This document shows positions 17,607 to 24,586 of a stretch of 64,000 nt of DNA, in pieces. The position numbers and the translations under genes were made by a program. Origin of the DNA: Hymenobacter sp. YIM 151500-1 (GTDB lineage: Bacteria > Bacteroidota > Bacteroidia > Cytophagales > Hymenobacteraceae). Within the stretch, counting starts at the first letter, position 1; the number at the start of each line of letters is the position of its first letter. The notes below the pieces were generated by a model. It was not told the origin of the DNA. It was given only the letters and a program-made list of their open reading frames with translations, and made no database searches. The stretch is from assembly GCF_025979885.1 (NCBI RefSeq), contig NZ_CP110139.1:992001-1056000 (forward strand). Direction: 5' to 3'.

Positions 17607-18461
17607 ATGAAAGCCCCTTCTTACTGCGGGCGGCACCTGGCCACCTGTGCGGCGGTGGCGCTGTTGCTCCTGTTGCCGGCTGCCGCCGCGGCCCAGCACC
17701 CGGCCCCGCCTGCTCGCCACCCGGCCGCCACCGCCGACACAGCCGGTGCACTGCCGGGCCGGCCCCTGAAGACCTTGCGCGAAGGCACCCGCCAGTACCT
17801 GGTGAGCGTGCTCAAGCCCGACCAACCGGCCAGCTTCAACTCGTCCGCGGTTTGGATTCGGCGCGTGCAGCTGGACCGGGCACGGGGCGAGGTGCGCATC
17901 ACCCAAACCTGGCTCGGCGGCGACACCCTGCGCAACCGCCAGGTGTTTTCCATTTGCCGGCTGGCCGATTTTGCGCCTCTCTACCACCGCACCCAGATGC
18001 GCAAAACAGGCATCGAGGCTTTCACCTTCACTTCTACGGCCGTGGTCGGGGCCGATTCGGTGGCCGGCAACGGCAAGCGGGGCTTCTCCCAGGCCCTGCC
18101 CGGCCCCACGCTCAACTGGGAGCTGGACCTGGAAACCTTTGAGCAGCTGAACTATGCCCCCGGCAAGAAGTTCTACCTGCGCTTCTACCACCCCGGCAGC
18201 AAAACGCCGCCTAAAGGCTACCTGTACTACGTGACAGGTGAGGAAGATTTGCCTGTGGCCGGCAACCAACGCCTCCGGTGCTGGCAGCTGCGCGTCGACT
18301 ACGACGCCAAGAACTACGCCGTGTTCTGGATAGCCGCCAAAACCCGTGAGGTGCTGAAAATGGAGGAGCACTACAACAGCTACGTGCGCTACAAAGTGAA
18401 GCTGGCTACCCCGGCCGTGGAGCTGGCGCCGGGCAGGCAGCTGTTCCAACCCGCGCGGTAA
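17607..18461 (+). CDS. secreted hypothetical protein, DUF3108-like
   Basis: A 284-residue exported protein. The signal peptide MKAPSYCGRHLATCAAVALL continues into LLLPAAAAAQ. The mature part is beta-rich with RRVQLDRARGEVRITQTWLGGDTLRN, PTLNWELDLETFEQL and a C-terminal segment WQLRVDYDAKNYAVFWIAAKTREVLKMEE that resembles lipid-carrier-like DUF3108 proteins. That assignment is by look only. ATG 17607 is used because it starts the signal peptide; upstream codons encode no recognisable sequence. The gene is divergent from the histidine kinase gene. Confidence 0.75.
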   Translation: MKAPSYCGRHLATCAAVALLLLLPAAAAAQHPAPPARHPAATADTAGALPGRPLKTLREGTRQYLVSVLKPDQPASFNSSAVWIRRVQLDRARGEVRITQTWLGGDTLRNRQVFSICRLADFAPLYHRTQMRKTGIEAFTFTSTAVVGADSVAGNGKRGFSQALPGPTLNWELDLETFEQLNYAPGKKFYLRFYHPGSKTPPKGYLYYVTGEEDLPVAGNQRLRCWQLRVDYDAKNYAVFWIAAKTREVLKMEEHYNSYVRYKVKLATPAVELAPGRQLFQPAR

Positions 18462-18512
18462 AACTACTCGGCCCAAACCTCGTATCGGGAAGAACATCAA
18501 CCTGTTACTGTC

Positions 18513-18719
18513 ATGGCAAAGTCCAAGCGCGAACTGATAGAGCCTACGCCCGGCGACAAGCGCTACGTGCGCCGCAACGAAAAGGGCGAATTTACCAGCG
18601 AGGTAGACCTGAACAAGTCCCTGTCGCAGGACGACCGACACAACTCCAAGATTACGAGCAAGCCCGGCCAGGGCGACAAAGGCGACGGCCACACCGGCAA
18701 GCGCAAGCCCGCTAAGTAA
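18513..18719 (+). CDS. small conserved hydrophilic protein
   Basis: A 68-residue Lys/Asp/Gly-rich protein (MAKSKRELIEPTPGDKRYVRR to GQGDKGDGHTGKRKPAK). The pattern ELIEP-GDKRYVRR-GEF-SLSQD-GQGDKGD is one I know from short, uncharacterised Bacteroidota proteins. Likely cytoplasmic and disordered. A terminator follows within 20 bases, so it is a short stand-alone unit or the end of an operon with the preceding gene. Confidence 0.8.
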   Translation: MAKSKRELIEPTPGDKRYVRRNEKGEFTSEVDLNKSLSQDDRHNSKITSKPGQGDKGDGHTGKRKPAK

Positions 18720-18737
18720 ATTCAATTCCCGGCTTAA

Positions 18738-18769
18738 AAAGCCCCCGAAACGTAAGTTGCGGGGGCTTT
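18738..18769 (+). terminator. intrinsic terminator
   Basis: AAAGCCCCCG pairs with CGGGGGCTTT across a loop of about 12 nt, following the small hydrophilic protein gene. Confidence 0.85.
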
Positions 18770-18779
18770 CCTTATACGT

Positions 18780-19037
18780 ATGGCTTATTTCCACGACACG
18801 CTGCTGGCGCGCGGCTTCGCGCAGGTGCGCCCCGGCTTCTACACCCGCCCGCTCAGCCCCCAGGCCGGGGGGCCGCTCTACTGCACCACCGGCGAAGATG
18901 GCCGCCCCCGCAAGCTGCTGCTGTGGCAGGCGCGGCGCGTGCTCCTGCAAGGCGACGTAGTAACCCTGGCTGCCCTGGAGCAGGTGCTCAGCCGGGTGCT
19001 GGGGCGGGAAGCCGGGCCAGCCCGGCGCCGGGCGTAG
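18780..19037 (+). CDS. small hypothetical protein
   Basis: An 85-residue ORF: MAYFHDTLLARGFAQVRPGFYTR then GGPLYCTTGEDGRPRKLLLW and LLQGDVVTLAALEQVLSRVLG. No family is recognised, but the composition is protein-like and the ORF starts with ATG just after a terminator. The short strand pattern suggests a small alpha/beta fold. It has no signal peptide. Confidence 0.5.
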   Translation: MAYFHDTLLARGFAQVRPGFYTRPLSPQAGGPLYCTTGEDGRPRKLLLWQARRVLLQGDVVTLAALEQVLSRVLGREAGPARRRA

Positions 19038-19113
19038 CGGCTGATAAGATATTTCAGTAAAAGTATGGAAGCCTGCTGTAGGTGCGGCGGTATAGAACAA
19101 AACTGCCTATGAG

Positions 19114-19392
19114 GTGTGCGGCACCAGAGCTATTCTCACGAGTTTTGATGTCACAACCGGCAAGTTCCAGGGGCAGCTGGGGCAGCTCCCGCTAAACCAG
19201 CACACCACGCTGGAAGACGTGCGGAAGCGGTTTCCGACGTCTGGGCAGCAGGCTAATGTAGACGCCCCAGGCCAACCCGGCGTAACGGTTAGCCTCCACT
19301 ATATCTATCAGGGGCAGCCTACCGAAGGCGCCCTCCGGTTGCACTTTGAGCACGGCCGCTTGGTGGATGTGGACTTCTGGTTTTCCTGCTGA
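19114..19392 (+). pseudogene. C-terminal fragment of an unrecognised protein
   Basis: The 92-codon frame encodes a protein-like sequence (ILTSFDVTTGKFQGQLGQLPL to GALRLHFEHGRLVDVDFWFSC) but offers only GTG at 19114 as a start, with an in-frame TAG at 19093-19095 just upstream. The visible part looks like the C-terminal half of a secreted or lipoprotein-type domain lacking its leader. It may be a remnant gene or a small intact gene with a GTG start. Confidence 0.4.
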
Positions 19393-19413
19393 TGCCGGCC
19401 ACGGGGCCTGCTC

Positions 19414-19992
19414 CTAGCTCCTGGGCTGCGGCCACCACCGCGCCGCCAGGCGCGAGTAGGCCGTAGCGCAGGCCCAAGCCAGAGCGGAGCCCAGCAGGGC
19501 GCCGGCCAGCACATCGGAGGGGTAGTGGGCACCCAGGTAGATGCGGCTGTAGCTAACCAGCGCGGCCCAGCCCAACAGCAACACTTTGGCCACGCGGTAG
19601 CGGGCGGGCAGCACCAGCGCCACAAACACAGCCAGGGCAAAGGAGTTAGCCGCGTGCGAGGACAGGAACCCAAACTTGCCGCCGCAGCCATTCACCAGGT
19701 TCAGCGCAGCGGTTAGCTCCGGGTTGTGGCAGGGGCGGAGACGGGCGAAAAATGGCTTGAACACGCGGCTCGACACCACATCGGCCAGCAGCACGCTCAG
19801 GCCGAGCAGGGGCAGCAGCAGCCGGGCCCGCCGCCCGTAGAGGTAAACCAGCACCACCAGCAGCACGAAGTAGGCCGGAAACCACACGAGGCGTTCCGTA
19901 AAAAATACCATCCACGCATCAAGGCGGGGCGTATGGTGGCGGTTGGCGGCTAGCAGCAGCCACCGGTCCAGGGCGTAGAGCGGGTCGGTCAA
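19414..19992 (-). CDS. PAP2-family membrane phosphatase
   Basis: A 192-residue integral membrane phosphatase of the type 2 phosphatidic acid phosphatase family, which dephosphorylates lipid phosphates such as undecaprenyl pyrophosphate or PA at the outer face of the inner membrane. Seen: motif 1 KPFFARLRP, motif 2 SSHAANSF (here SSHA rather than PSGH), motif 3 SRIYLGAHYPSDVLAG with the catalytic His, and five or six hydrophobic helices. It starts inside the last bases of hemF (four-base overlap), so the two genes form an operon. Confidence 0.93.
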   Translation of the reverse strand: MTDPLYALDRWLLLAANRHHTPRLDAWMVFFTERLVWFPAYFVLLVVLVYLYGRRARLLLPLLGLSVLLADVVSSRVFKPFFARLRPCHNPELTAALNLVNGCGGKFGFLSSHAANSFALAVFVALVLPARYRVAKVLLLGWAALVSYSRIYLGAHYPSDVLAGALLGSALAWACATAYSRLAARWWPQPRS

Positions 19993-20939
19993 GCGGCAGC
20001 AGGTGGGTCAGAAAGCCAGTCGATGCCCTTTTGGAGCCACTGTTGGGTTTCGGCTTCGGGCGAGCCGGGGGCGGGAATGAGGTTGTAGTGCCACTCGGCC
20101 TGCGGGGGCAGGCTCATCAGGATGCTTTCGGTGCGGCCCCCGGTTTCCAGCCCGAAGCGCGTGCCCCGGTCGATGGCCAGGTTGAACTCGGCGTAGCGCC
20201 CGCGCCGTACCAGCTGCCAGCGCTTCTCGGCCTCGGTGTAGGGCAGGTCGGCGTTCTGGCGCAGCAGCTCGCAGTACGTGCGCCCGTACACCTCGCCCAC
20301 GGCCCGCACGAAGGCAAACAGGGCCTCCTGGTCGCCGTCTTTGCCGACAACCTGGCGGTCGAAGAAGATGCCGCCGATGCCGCGGGTTTCCTGGCGGTGC
20401 GGCAGGTAGAAGTACTCGTCGGCCCAGGCTTTGAAGCGGCCGTAGTAGCCCGGCTGGTGGGCTGCGCACACCTCGGCAATCTGCCGGTGAAACCAGCGGG
20501 CCTGGGCCACGTCCACGTAGATGGGCGTCAAATCCAGCCCACCCCCGAACCAGGCCTCACCGTTGCCGGCCTCGAAGTAGCGCACGTTCATGTGGGAGAT
20601 GGGCACGCGCGGGCTGCGCGGATGCTGCACCACCGACACGCCGGTGGCGAAGTAGCGCGGGTCGGGCATGAGCAGCTGCCGGGCCGCGGCCTCGCTCATG
20701 GTGCCTTCCACCGCCGAGAAGTTGACGCCGCCTTTCTCAATGATGCCGCCTTCGGTGAGGATGCGGCTGCGGCCCCCGCCGCCGCTGTGGTGCTGCCAGG
20801 CATCTTCCCGAAACCGGCCCGCGCCATCAGTAGTCTCCAGCTGCCGGCACAGCCAGTCCTGAAACTGGCGCATCCATTCTTCCACGGTGTCGCGAAAGCG
20901 GGGCTGCGGGGTGGGAGTGGGGAAGCTGGATTCGGGCAT
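19989..20939 (-). CDS. hemF: oxygen-dependent coproporphyrinogen III oxidase
   Basis: HemF decarboxylates coproporphyrinogen III to protoporphyrinogen IX with O2 during haem synthesis. The 316-residue length fits the family. Seen: GGGRSRILTEGGIIEKGGVNFS, ARYFATGVSVV-type block, PISHMNVRYFE, WFGGGLDLTPIY, GIGGIFFDR, and the C-terminal RRGRYAEFNLAIDRGTRFGL and SILMSLPPQAEWHYN. ATG 20939 is chosen; codons further upstream lie in an inverted repeat. Its presence points to an aerobic organism. A TACCTTTG motif sits upstream beyond the inverted repeat. Confidence 0.96.
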   Translation of the reverse strand: MPESSFPTPTPQPRFRDTVEEWMRQFQDWLCRQLETTDGAGRFREDAWQHHSGGGGRSRILTEGGIIEKGGVNFSAVEGTMSEAAARQLLMPDPRYFATGVSVVQHPRSPRVPISHMNVRYFEAGNGEAWFGGGLDLTPIYVDVAQARWFHRQIAEVCAAHQPGYYGRFKAWADEYFYLPHRQETRGIGGIFFDRQVVGKDGDQEALFAFVRAVGEVYGRTYCELLRQNADLPYTEAEKRWQLVRRGRYAEFNLAIDRGTRFGLETGGRTESILMSLPPQAEWHYNLIPAPGSPEAETQQWLQKGIDWLSDPPAAA

Positions 20940-20954
20940 ATAATTCAGGTAGTA

Positions 20955-21061
20955 TTTCGCGCAGGGTTGCGCAGAGGAAAAACGCAGTGTTCCGCAGTGT
21001 TCAGACGACGGTAGCACACTGCGAAACACTGCGTTTTTCCTCTGCGCAACCCTGCGCGAAA
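20955..21061. repeat. 46-bp inverted repeat upstream of hemF
   Basis: Arms 20955-21000 and 21016-21061 are complementary with a single mismatch and a 15-nt loop. The arms begin TTTCGCGCAGGGTTGCGCAG and contain a repeated CGCAGTGT unit. If the TACCTTTG at 21073-21080 is the hemF promoter, this hairpin lies in the hemF leader. Confidence 0.85.
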
Positions 21062-21072
21062 AGCTTTGTTGG

Positions 21073-21080
21073 CAAAGGTA
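21073..21080 (-). promoter_or_regulatory. -7 promoter element TACCTTTG for hemF
   Basis: TACCTTTG on the minus strand between the GNAT gene and hemF, 133 bases from the hemF ATG, so the transcript leader would include the 46-bp hairpin. No TTG box is seen at the expected spacing. Confidence 0.45.
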
Positions 21081-21101
21081 CTAGTCAAGAAGGTTTTCCC
21101 G

Positions 21102-21620
21102 CTATTCGGCCAGCTCCTTGCGCAGCACCAGCAGCTCCAGCGGCTGACGCGGCTGGCCAAAGCGCGGATCGGCGGGAAAAGAGGCGGTTTCGCCGGTGCG
21201 CGCGAAGCCGTGCCGCTCGTACCAAGCCAGCAGTTCGTGGCGCACCGAAATAACGGTCATTAGGATGCTGGTGCAGCCTAGGCTGCGGGCGTGGGCCTCG
21301 GCTGCCGCCAGCAGCTGCTTGCCCAGGCCGCGGCCCTGCTGGGTGGGCACCACCGTAAGCATACCCAGGTACAGGTCAGGAGCTTGGTGCTTGAGGTACA
21401 CGCTGCCGAGCAGCTCCCCGGCCGCGGTGCGAGCCAGCAGCAGCGTGGCGCCGGGCGCGGCCAGGATGGAGTGCAAATCGTCGGCGTCCGTGCGGGAGCC
21501 GTCGAGTAAATCGGCCTCAGTAGTCCAGCCCTGGCGCGACGATTCGCCGCGGTAGGCGCTGTTGACGAGGGCCACCACAGCAGGAATGTCGGCGGCGGTA
21601 GCCGGGGAAAAGGTGAGCAT
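21102..21620 (-). CDS. GNAT-family N-acetyltransferase
   Basis: A 172-residue cytoplasmic acetyl-CoA-dependent acetyltransferase of unknown substrate. Seen: N-terminal MLTFSPATAADIPAVVALVN, the beta4 strand LGMLTVVPTQQGRGLGKQLL with the pyrophosphate-binding QGRGLG loop, then ARSLGCTSILMTV and the C-terminal LLAWYERHGFARTGE typical of the fold. ATG 21620 directly follows a TACCTTTG motif by four bases, so the longer upstream frame is not used and the message may be nearly leaderless. Confidence 0.9.
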   Translation of the reverse strand: MLTFSPATAADIPAVVALVNSAYRGESSRQGWTTEADLLDGSRTDADDLHSILAAPGATLLLARTAAGELLGSVYLKHQAPDLYLGMLTVVPTQQGRGLGKQLLAAAEAHARSLGCTSILMTVISVRHELLAWYERHGFARTGETASFPADPRFGQPRQPLELLVLRKELAE

Positions 21621-21624
21621 GAGG

Positions 21625-21632
21625 CAAAGGTA
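21625..21632 (-). promoter_or_regulatory. -7 element TACCTTTG abutting the GNAT start
   Basis: TACCTTTG ends four bases before the ATG. If it is the promoter, the transcript would begin at or within the start codon region; otherwise it is a repeat-derived look-alike. Confidence 0.4.
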
Positions 21633-21856
21633 AGGTGATGAGGGGATGAGGTGAGTAGTGACAAGTGACAAGTAACACGTCTGTCATGCTCCATCTGGCG
21701 TCCGCTTGTCGAAGCATCTCTACCGCTTCGTCCTCACGATTGAGATTAGCCAGAGGCAGAGATGCTTCGGCAAGCGGACGCCAGATGGAGCATGATGGTC
21801 TACCTGTCACCTGTTACCTGTCACCTGTTACCTCACTACCTCTCACTTCCTCACCC
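21632..21856. repeat. family A hairpin element inside inverted heptad tracts
   Basis: The gap between divergent GNAT and E1 genes. Hairpin core 21684-21795: TCATGCTCCATCTGGCGTCC with its near-perfect complement, containing GAAGCATCTCT and AGAGATGCTTC. On the left runs GTGACAAGTGACAAGTAAC, on the right CACCTGTTACCTGTCACC continuing to CTCACTTCCTCACC at about 21856. The flanking tracts are complementary to each other. Confidence 0.85.
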
Positions 21857-21867
21857 CCGCATTCCGT

Positions 21868-21875
21868 ACTTTCGT
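21868..21875 (+). promoter_or_regulatory. probable -7 element TACTTTCG for the E1 gene
   Basis: TACTTTCG is one base off TAnnTTTG and lies 21 bases before the E1 ATG. No TTG box at usual spacing. Confidence 0.4.
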
Positions 21876-21896
21876 CCTTGCATTTACCAGCCTATT

Positions 21897-24074
21897 ATGC
21901 TCACCCACGCCGCCCCGACTCTGGAAACTGATTTTACCGCCGCCCGGCCCAGCCGCGACCTGCTGGCGCGCGCCTACCGCCTCCTGCGCACGGCCGACGA
22001 TATGGCCCGGCTCTACGAAGAAAACAAGGCCGTAACGGCCAAATACGTGCACGCCACGGCCCGCGGCCACGAAGCCATTCAGCTGGCCGCCGCCTGCTTC
22101 CTCGGCCCGCACGACTACGCCGCCCCTTACTACCGCGACGACGCCTTGCTGCTCGGCCTGGGCCTGGAGCCCTACGAGCTGATGTTGCAGCTTATGGCCA
22201 AGCGCGACGACCCGTTCAGCGGCGGCCGTACCTACTACTGCCACCCCTCGCTGCGCCGCGCTGGCTTTCCTACCATTCCGCACCAAAGCTCGGCCACCGG
22301 TATGCAGGCCATTCCGGCCACCGGCGTGGCGCACGGGCTCAAATACCTGGAAAGCCAGGGCCTGAACCCACTCACGCCCGACCCGCGCGACTTCTACGAA
22401 TCAGGGCAAGCCGTGCCGGGGCTGTTCGGACTGCTGCCGGCGGAGGTGCGAACGGCTGCGCCGTTGGTGTTGTGCTCCATCGGCGACGGGGCCATGACCG
22501 AGGGCGAAGTGAGCGAGGCCCTGCAAATGGCCGTGCTACACCAGTTGCCCATCATCTACTTGGTACAGGACAATGAGTGGGGCATTTCGGCCACCGGCCG
22601 CGAGATGCGCGCCATGGATGCCTACGAGTTTGCGGCCGGCTTCAAAGGCCTGCACCGTTTGCAAGTGGACGGGGCCGATTTCCTGGCCTCGTACGCGTGC
22701 CTGAGCGAGGCGGCGGCCACCGTGCGCGCCCGCCGCGGCCCGGTGCTGGTGCACGCCCGCTGCCCGCTGCTGGGCCACCACACCAGCGGCGTGCGCCGCG
22801 AGTGGTACCGCGGCGACAACCTCGCCCAGCACGCCCTGCAAGACCCGCTGCCCCGCCTGCATCAGCAGCTGCTGGAGTTGGGCTTCCAGGAAGAGGAATT
22901 GCAGGAGCTAGCCCAGCAGGCCCGCGCCACCGTGCAGGCCGACTACCAGCGGGCCCTGGCCGCTCCCGGCCCCGACCCGGCCACCTTCCAGAACCACGAG
23001 TTTGCGCCCCCGGCCGTAACCCAGGAGCAGGGCGAGCGAAGCCCCGCCGGCGCTGAGAAAGTGACGATGGTGGACGCCGCCCTGCACGCCGTGGACGATA
23101 TTCTGCGGGAGTTTCCGGAGGCCCTGTTCTACGGGCAGGACGTGGGTGGAGAGCTGGGCGGGGTGTTCCGGGAGGCGGCTTTGCTGGCCAAGAAGTACGG
23201 CGACGCCCGCGTGTTTAACACGCCTATTCAGGAGGCCTACATCGTGGGCAGCACGGCCGGCATGAGTGCCGTGGGAGCCAAAGCCATTGTCGAAATTCAG
23301 TTTGCCGACTACATCTGGCCCGGCCTCAACCAGCTCGTGGAGGAGCTGAGCAAAAGCTGTTACCTCTCCAACGGGCAGTTTCCGGTGCAAAGCCTGATTC
23401 GGGTGCCCATTGGGGCCTACGGCGGGGGTGGGCCCTACCACTCGGGCTCCGTGGAAAGCACCCTGCTTACCATCCGCGGCATCAAGGTGGTGTACCCCAG
23501 CAACGCCGCCGACATGAAGGGCCTGCTGCGGGCCGCTTTCCTCGACCCCAACCCCGTGGTGCTGCTGGAGCACAAGGGCCTGTACTGGAGCAAGGTGCCC
23601 GGCACCGAAGACGCCAAAACCATGGAGCCGGCCGCCGGCTACGTCATCCCGCTGGGGCAAGCCGCCGTGGCCCAGGCCGCCGCCGAAGACAAAGTGCGCG
23701 GGGGCGAGTCGTGCGTGGTCATCACCTACGGCATGGGCGTGCACTGGGCCAAAACCGCCAGCAAGCAGTTCTCCGGCCAGGTCGAAATCCTGGACCTGCG
23801 CACCCTGAATCCCCTGGACTGGGAAGCCGTGCAAGCAGCCGTGCGCCGCCACGGCAAAGCCCTGGTGCTCACCGAGGAGCCCCTGCTGAACTCCTTTGCC
23901 GAAAGCCTGGCCGGCCGCATCCAGCGCCACTGCTTCCCCCAGCTCGACGCCCCCGTGTTTACGCTAGGGGCCGCCAACCTGCCCGCCATTGCCCTCAACG
24001 TGGACCTGGAACGCCAAATGCTCCCCAACCCCGACAAAGTAGCGGCGGCACTGGAGGAACTGCTAGGGTATTGA
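21897..24074 (+). CDS. 2-oxoacid (branched-chain type) dehydrogenase E1, fused alpha-beta
   Basis: Thiamine-diphosphate enzyme that decarboxylates a 2-oxoacid (probably branched-chain) and passes the acyl group to an E2 lipoyl protein. The 725 residues combine the alpha subunit (about 1-370, ThDP motif GDGAMTEGEVSEALQMAVLH to VQDN, and the ATGMQAIPATGVAHGL block) and the beta subunit (about 380-725, FYGQDVGGELGGVF, NTPIQEAYIVGSTAGMSAVG, IQFADYIWPGLNQLVEE, PVVLLEHKGLYW). Such fusions are common in Bacteroidota. ATG 21897 gives MLTHAAPTLETDF; the longer frame runs through repeat sequence. E2 and E3 genes are not in the window. Confidence 0.94.
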   Translation: MLTHAAPTLETDFTAARPSRDLLARAYRLLRTADDMARLYEENKAVTAKYVHATARGHEAIQLAAACFLGPHDYAAPYYRDDALLLGLGLEPYELMLQLMAKRDDPFSGGRTYYCHPSLRRAGFPTIPHQSSATGMQAIPATGVAHGLKYLESQGLNPLTPDPRDFYESGQAVPGLFGLLPAEVRTAAPLVLCSIGDGAMTEGEVSEALQMAVLHQLPIIYLVQDNEWGISATGREMRAMDAYEFAAGFKGLHRLQVDGADFLASYACLSEAAATVRARRGPVLVHARCPLLGHHTSGVRREWYRGDNLAQHALQDPLPRLHQQLLELGFQEEELQELAQQARATVQADYQRALAAPGPDPATFQNHEFAPPAVTQEQGERSPAGAEKVTMVDAALHAVDDILREFPEALFYGQDVGGELGGVFREAALLAKKYGDARVFNTPIQEAYIVGSTAGMSAVGAKAIVEIQFADYIWPGLNQLVEELSKSCYLSNGQFPVQSLIRVPIGAYGGGGPYHSGSVESTLLTIRGIKVVYPSNAADMKGLLRAAFLDPNPVVLLEHKGLYWSKVPGTEDAKTMEPAAGYVIPLGQAAVAQAAAEDKVRGGESCVVITYGMGVHWAKTASKQFSGQVEILDLRTLNPLDWEAVQAAVRRHGKALVLTEEPLLNSFAESLAGRIQRHCFPQLDAPVFTLGAANLPAIALNVDLERQMLPNPDKVAAALEELLGY

Positions 24075-24320
24075 AAAAACAACGGCCCGCCCCAGCGGGG
24101 CGGCACAAATGAGTAGATGAGTGAATGAGTGAATGCAGGAGTGAACGGCCAGCCCCAGCGGGGCGGCATATCGGTAGAGGAACGCGCAACAATGAATTCA
24201 AAAGCCCCAGCGGGGCGACACCCGGTCGTGCTGACGATTGGTGCCGCCCCGCTGGGGCTTTATAGTTCATATTGACTTGTTTTCTACCGATATGTCGCCC
24301 CGCTGGGGCTGGCCGTTCTG
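24075..24320. repeat. cluster of family B palindromic repeats
   Basis: Five copies of a GCCCCAGCGGGGC core at about 24083, 24154, 24204, 24243 and 24298. Two are followed or preceded by CATATCGGTAG or its complement CTACCGATATG. The first copies and the last copies are in opposite orientation, so the whole block can fold on itself around 24225-24240. A heptad-like stretch (GAGTAGATGAGTGAATGAG) lies between copies one and two. I see no gene. Confidence 0.85.
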
Positions 24321-24427
24321 CTGGTTTTTATGTGCCAGGCTGTGTGGGTAATAAGTATAAAAGACCGTCATGTTCCATCTGGTGTTCGCAAAGGCGCAGC
24401 ATCTCGTGTACTGAGGTTGCAGTGGTA

Positions 24428-24525
24428 ACCGTTCTGCTGAGCGCGGCCGAAGCATCTCTCCCGCTTCGTTGCAATACTATTCAGACGAAGCGGGAGAGAT
24501 GCTTCGACAGGCTCAGCAGGACGGT
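24428..24525. repeat. family A hairpin element
   Basis: ACCGTTCTGCTGAGCG on the left, GCTCAGCAGGACGGT on the right; inside, GAAGCATCTCTCCCGCTTCG pairs with CGAAGCGGGAGAGATGCTTC. A further fragment (GACCGTCATGTTCCATCTGG) lies just upstream at 24365-24385. The remainder of the gap to 24534 holds nothing else I can name. Confidence 0.85.
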
Positions 24526-24534
24526 ATAGATTAA

Positions 24535-24567
24535 AAAAGCGGCTCCCGAGTGTCGGGAGCCGCTTTT
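24535..24567 (-). terminator. intrinsic terminator of the large secreted protein gene
   Basis: AAAAGCGGCTCCCGA, loop GTG, TCGGGAGCCGCTTTT; 15-bp perfect stem with T-runs on both strands, 19 bases past the stop of the 24587-27763 gene. Confidence 0.92.
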
Positions 24568-24586
24568 CAGATCAGAAAAACTAAGC

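Noticed and set aside
17424..19100. 558-codon minus-strand ORF over three plus-strand genes
   Set aside because: Shadow frame of the DUF3108-like gene and its neighbours; no motif, and it would cover two terminator or promoter regions.
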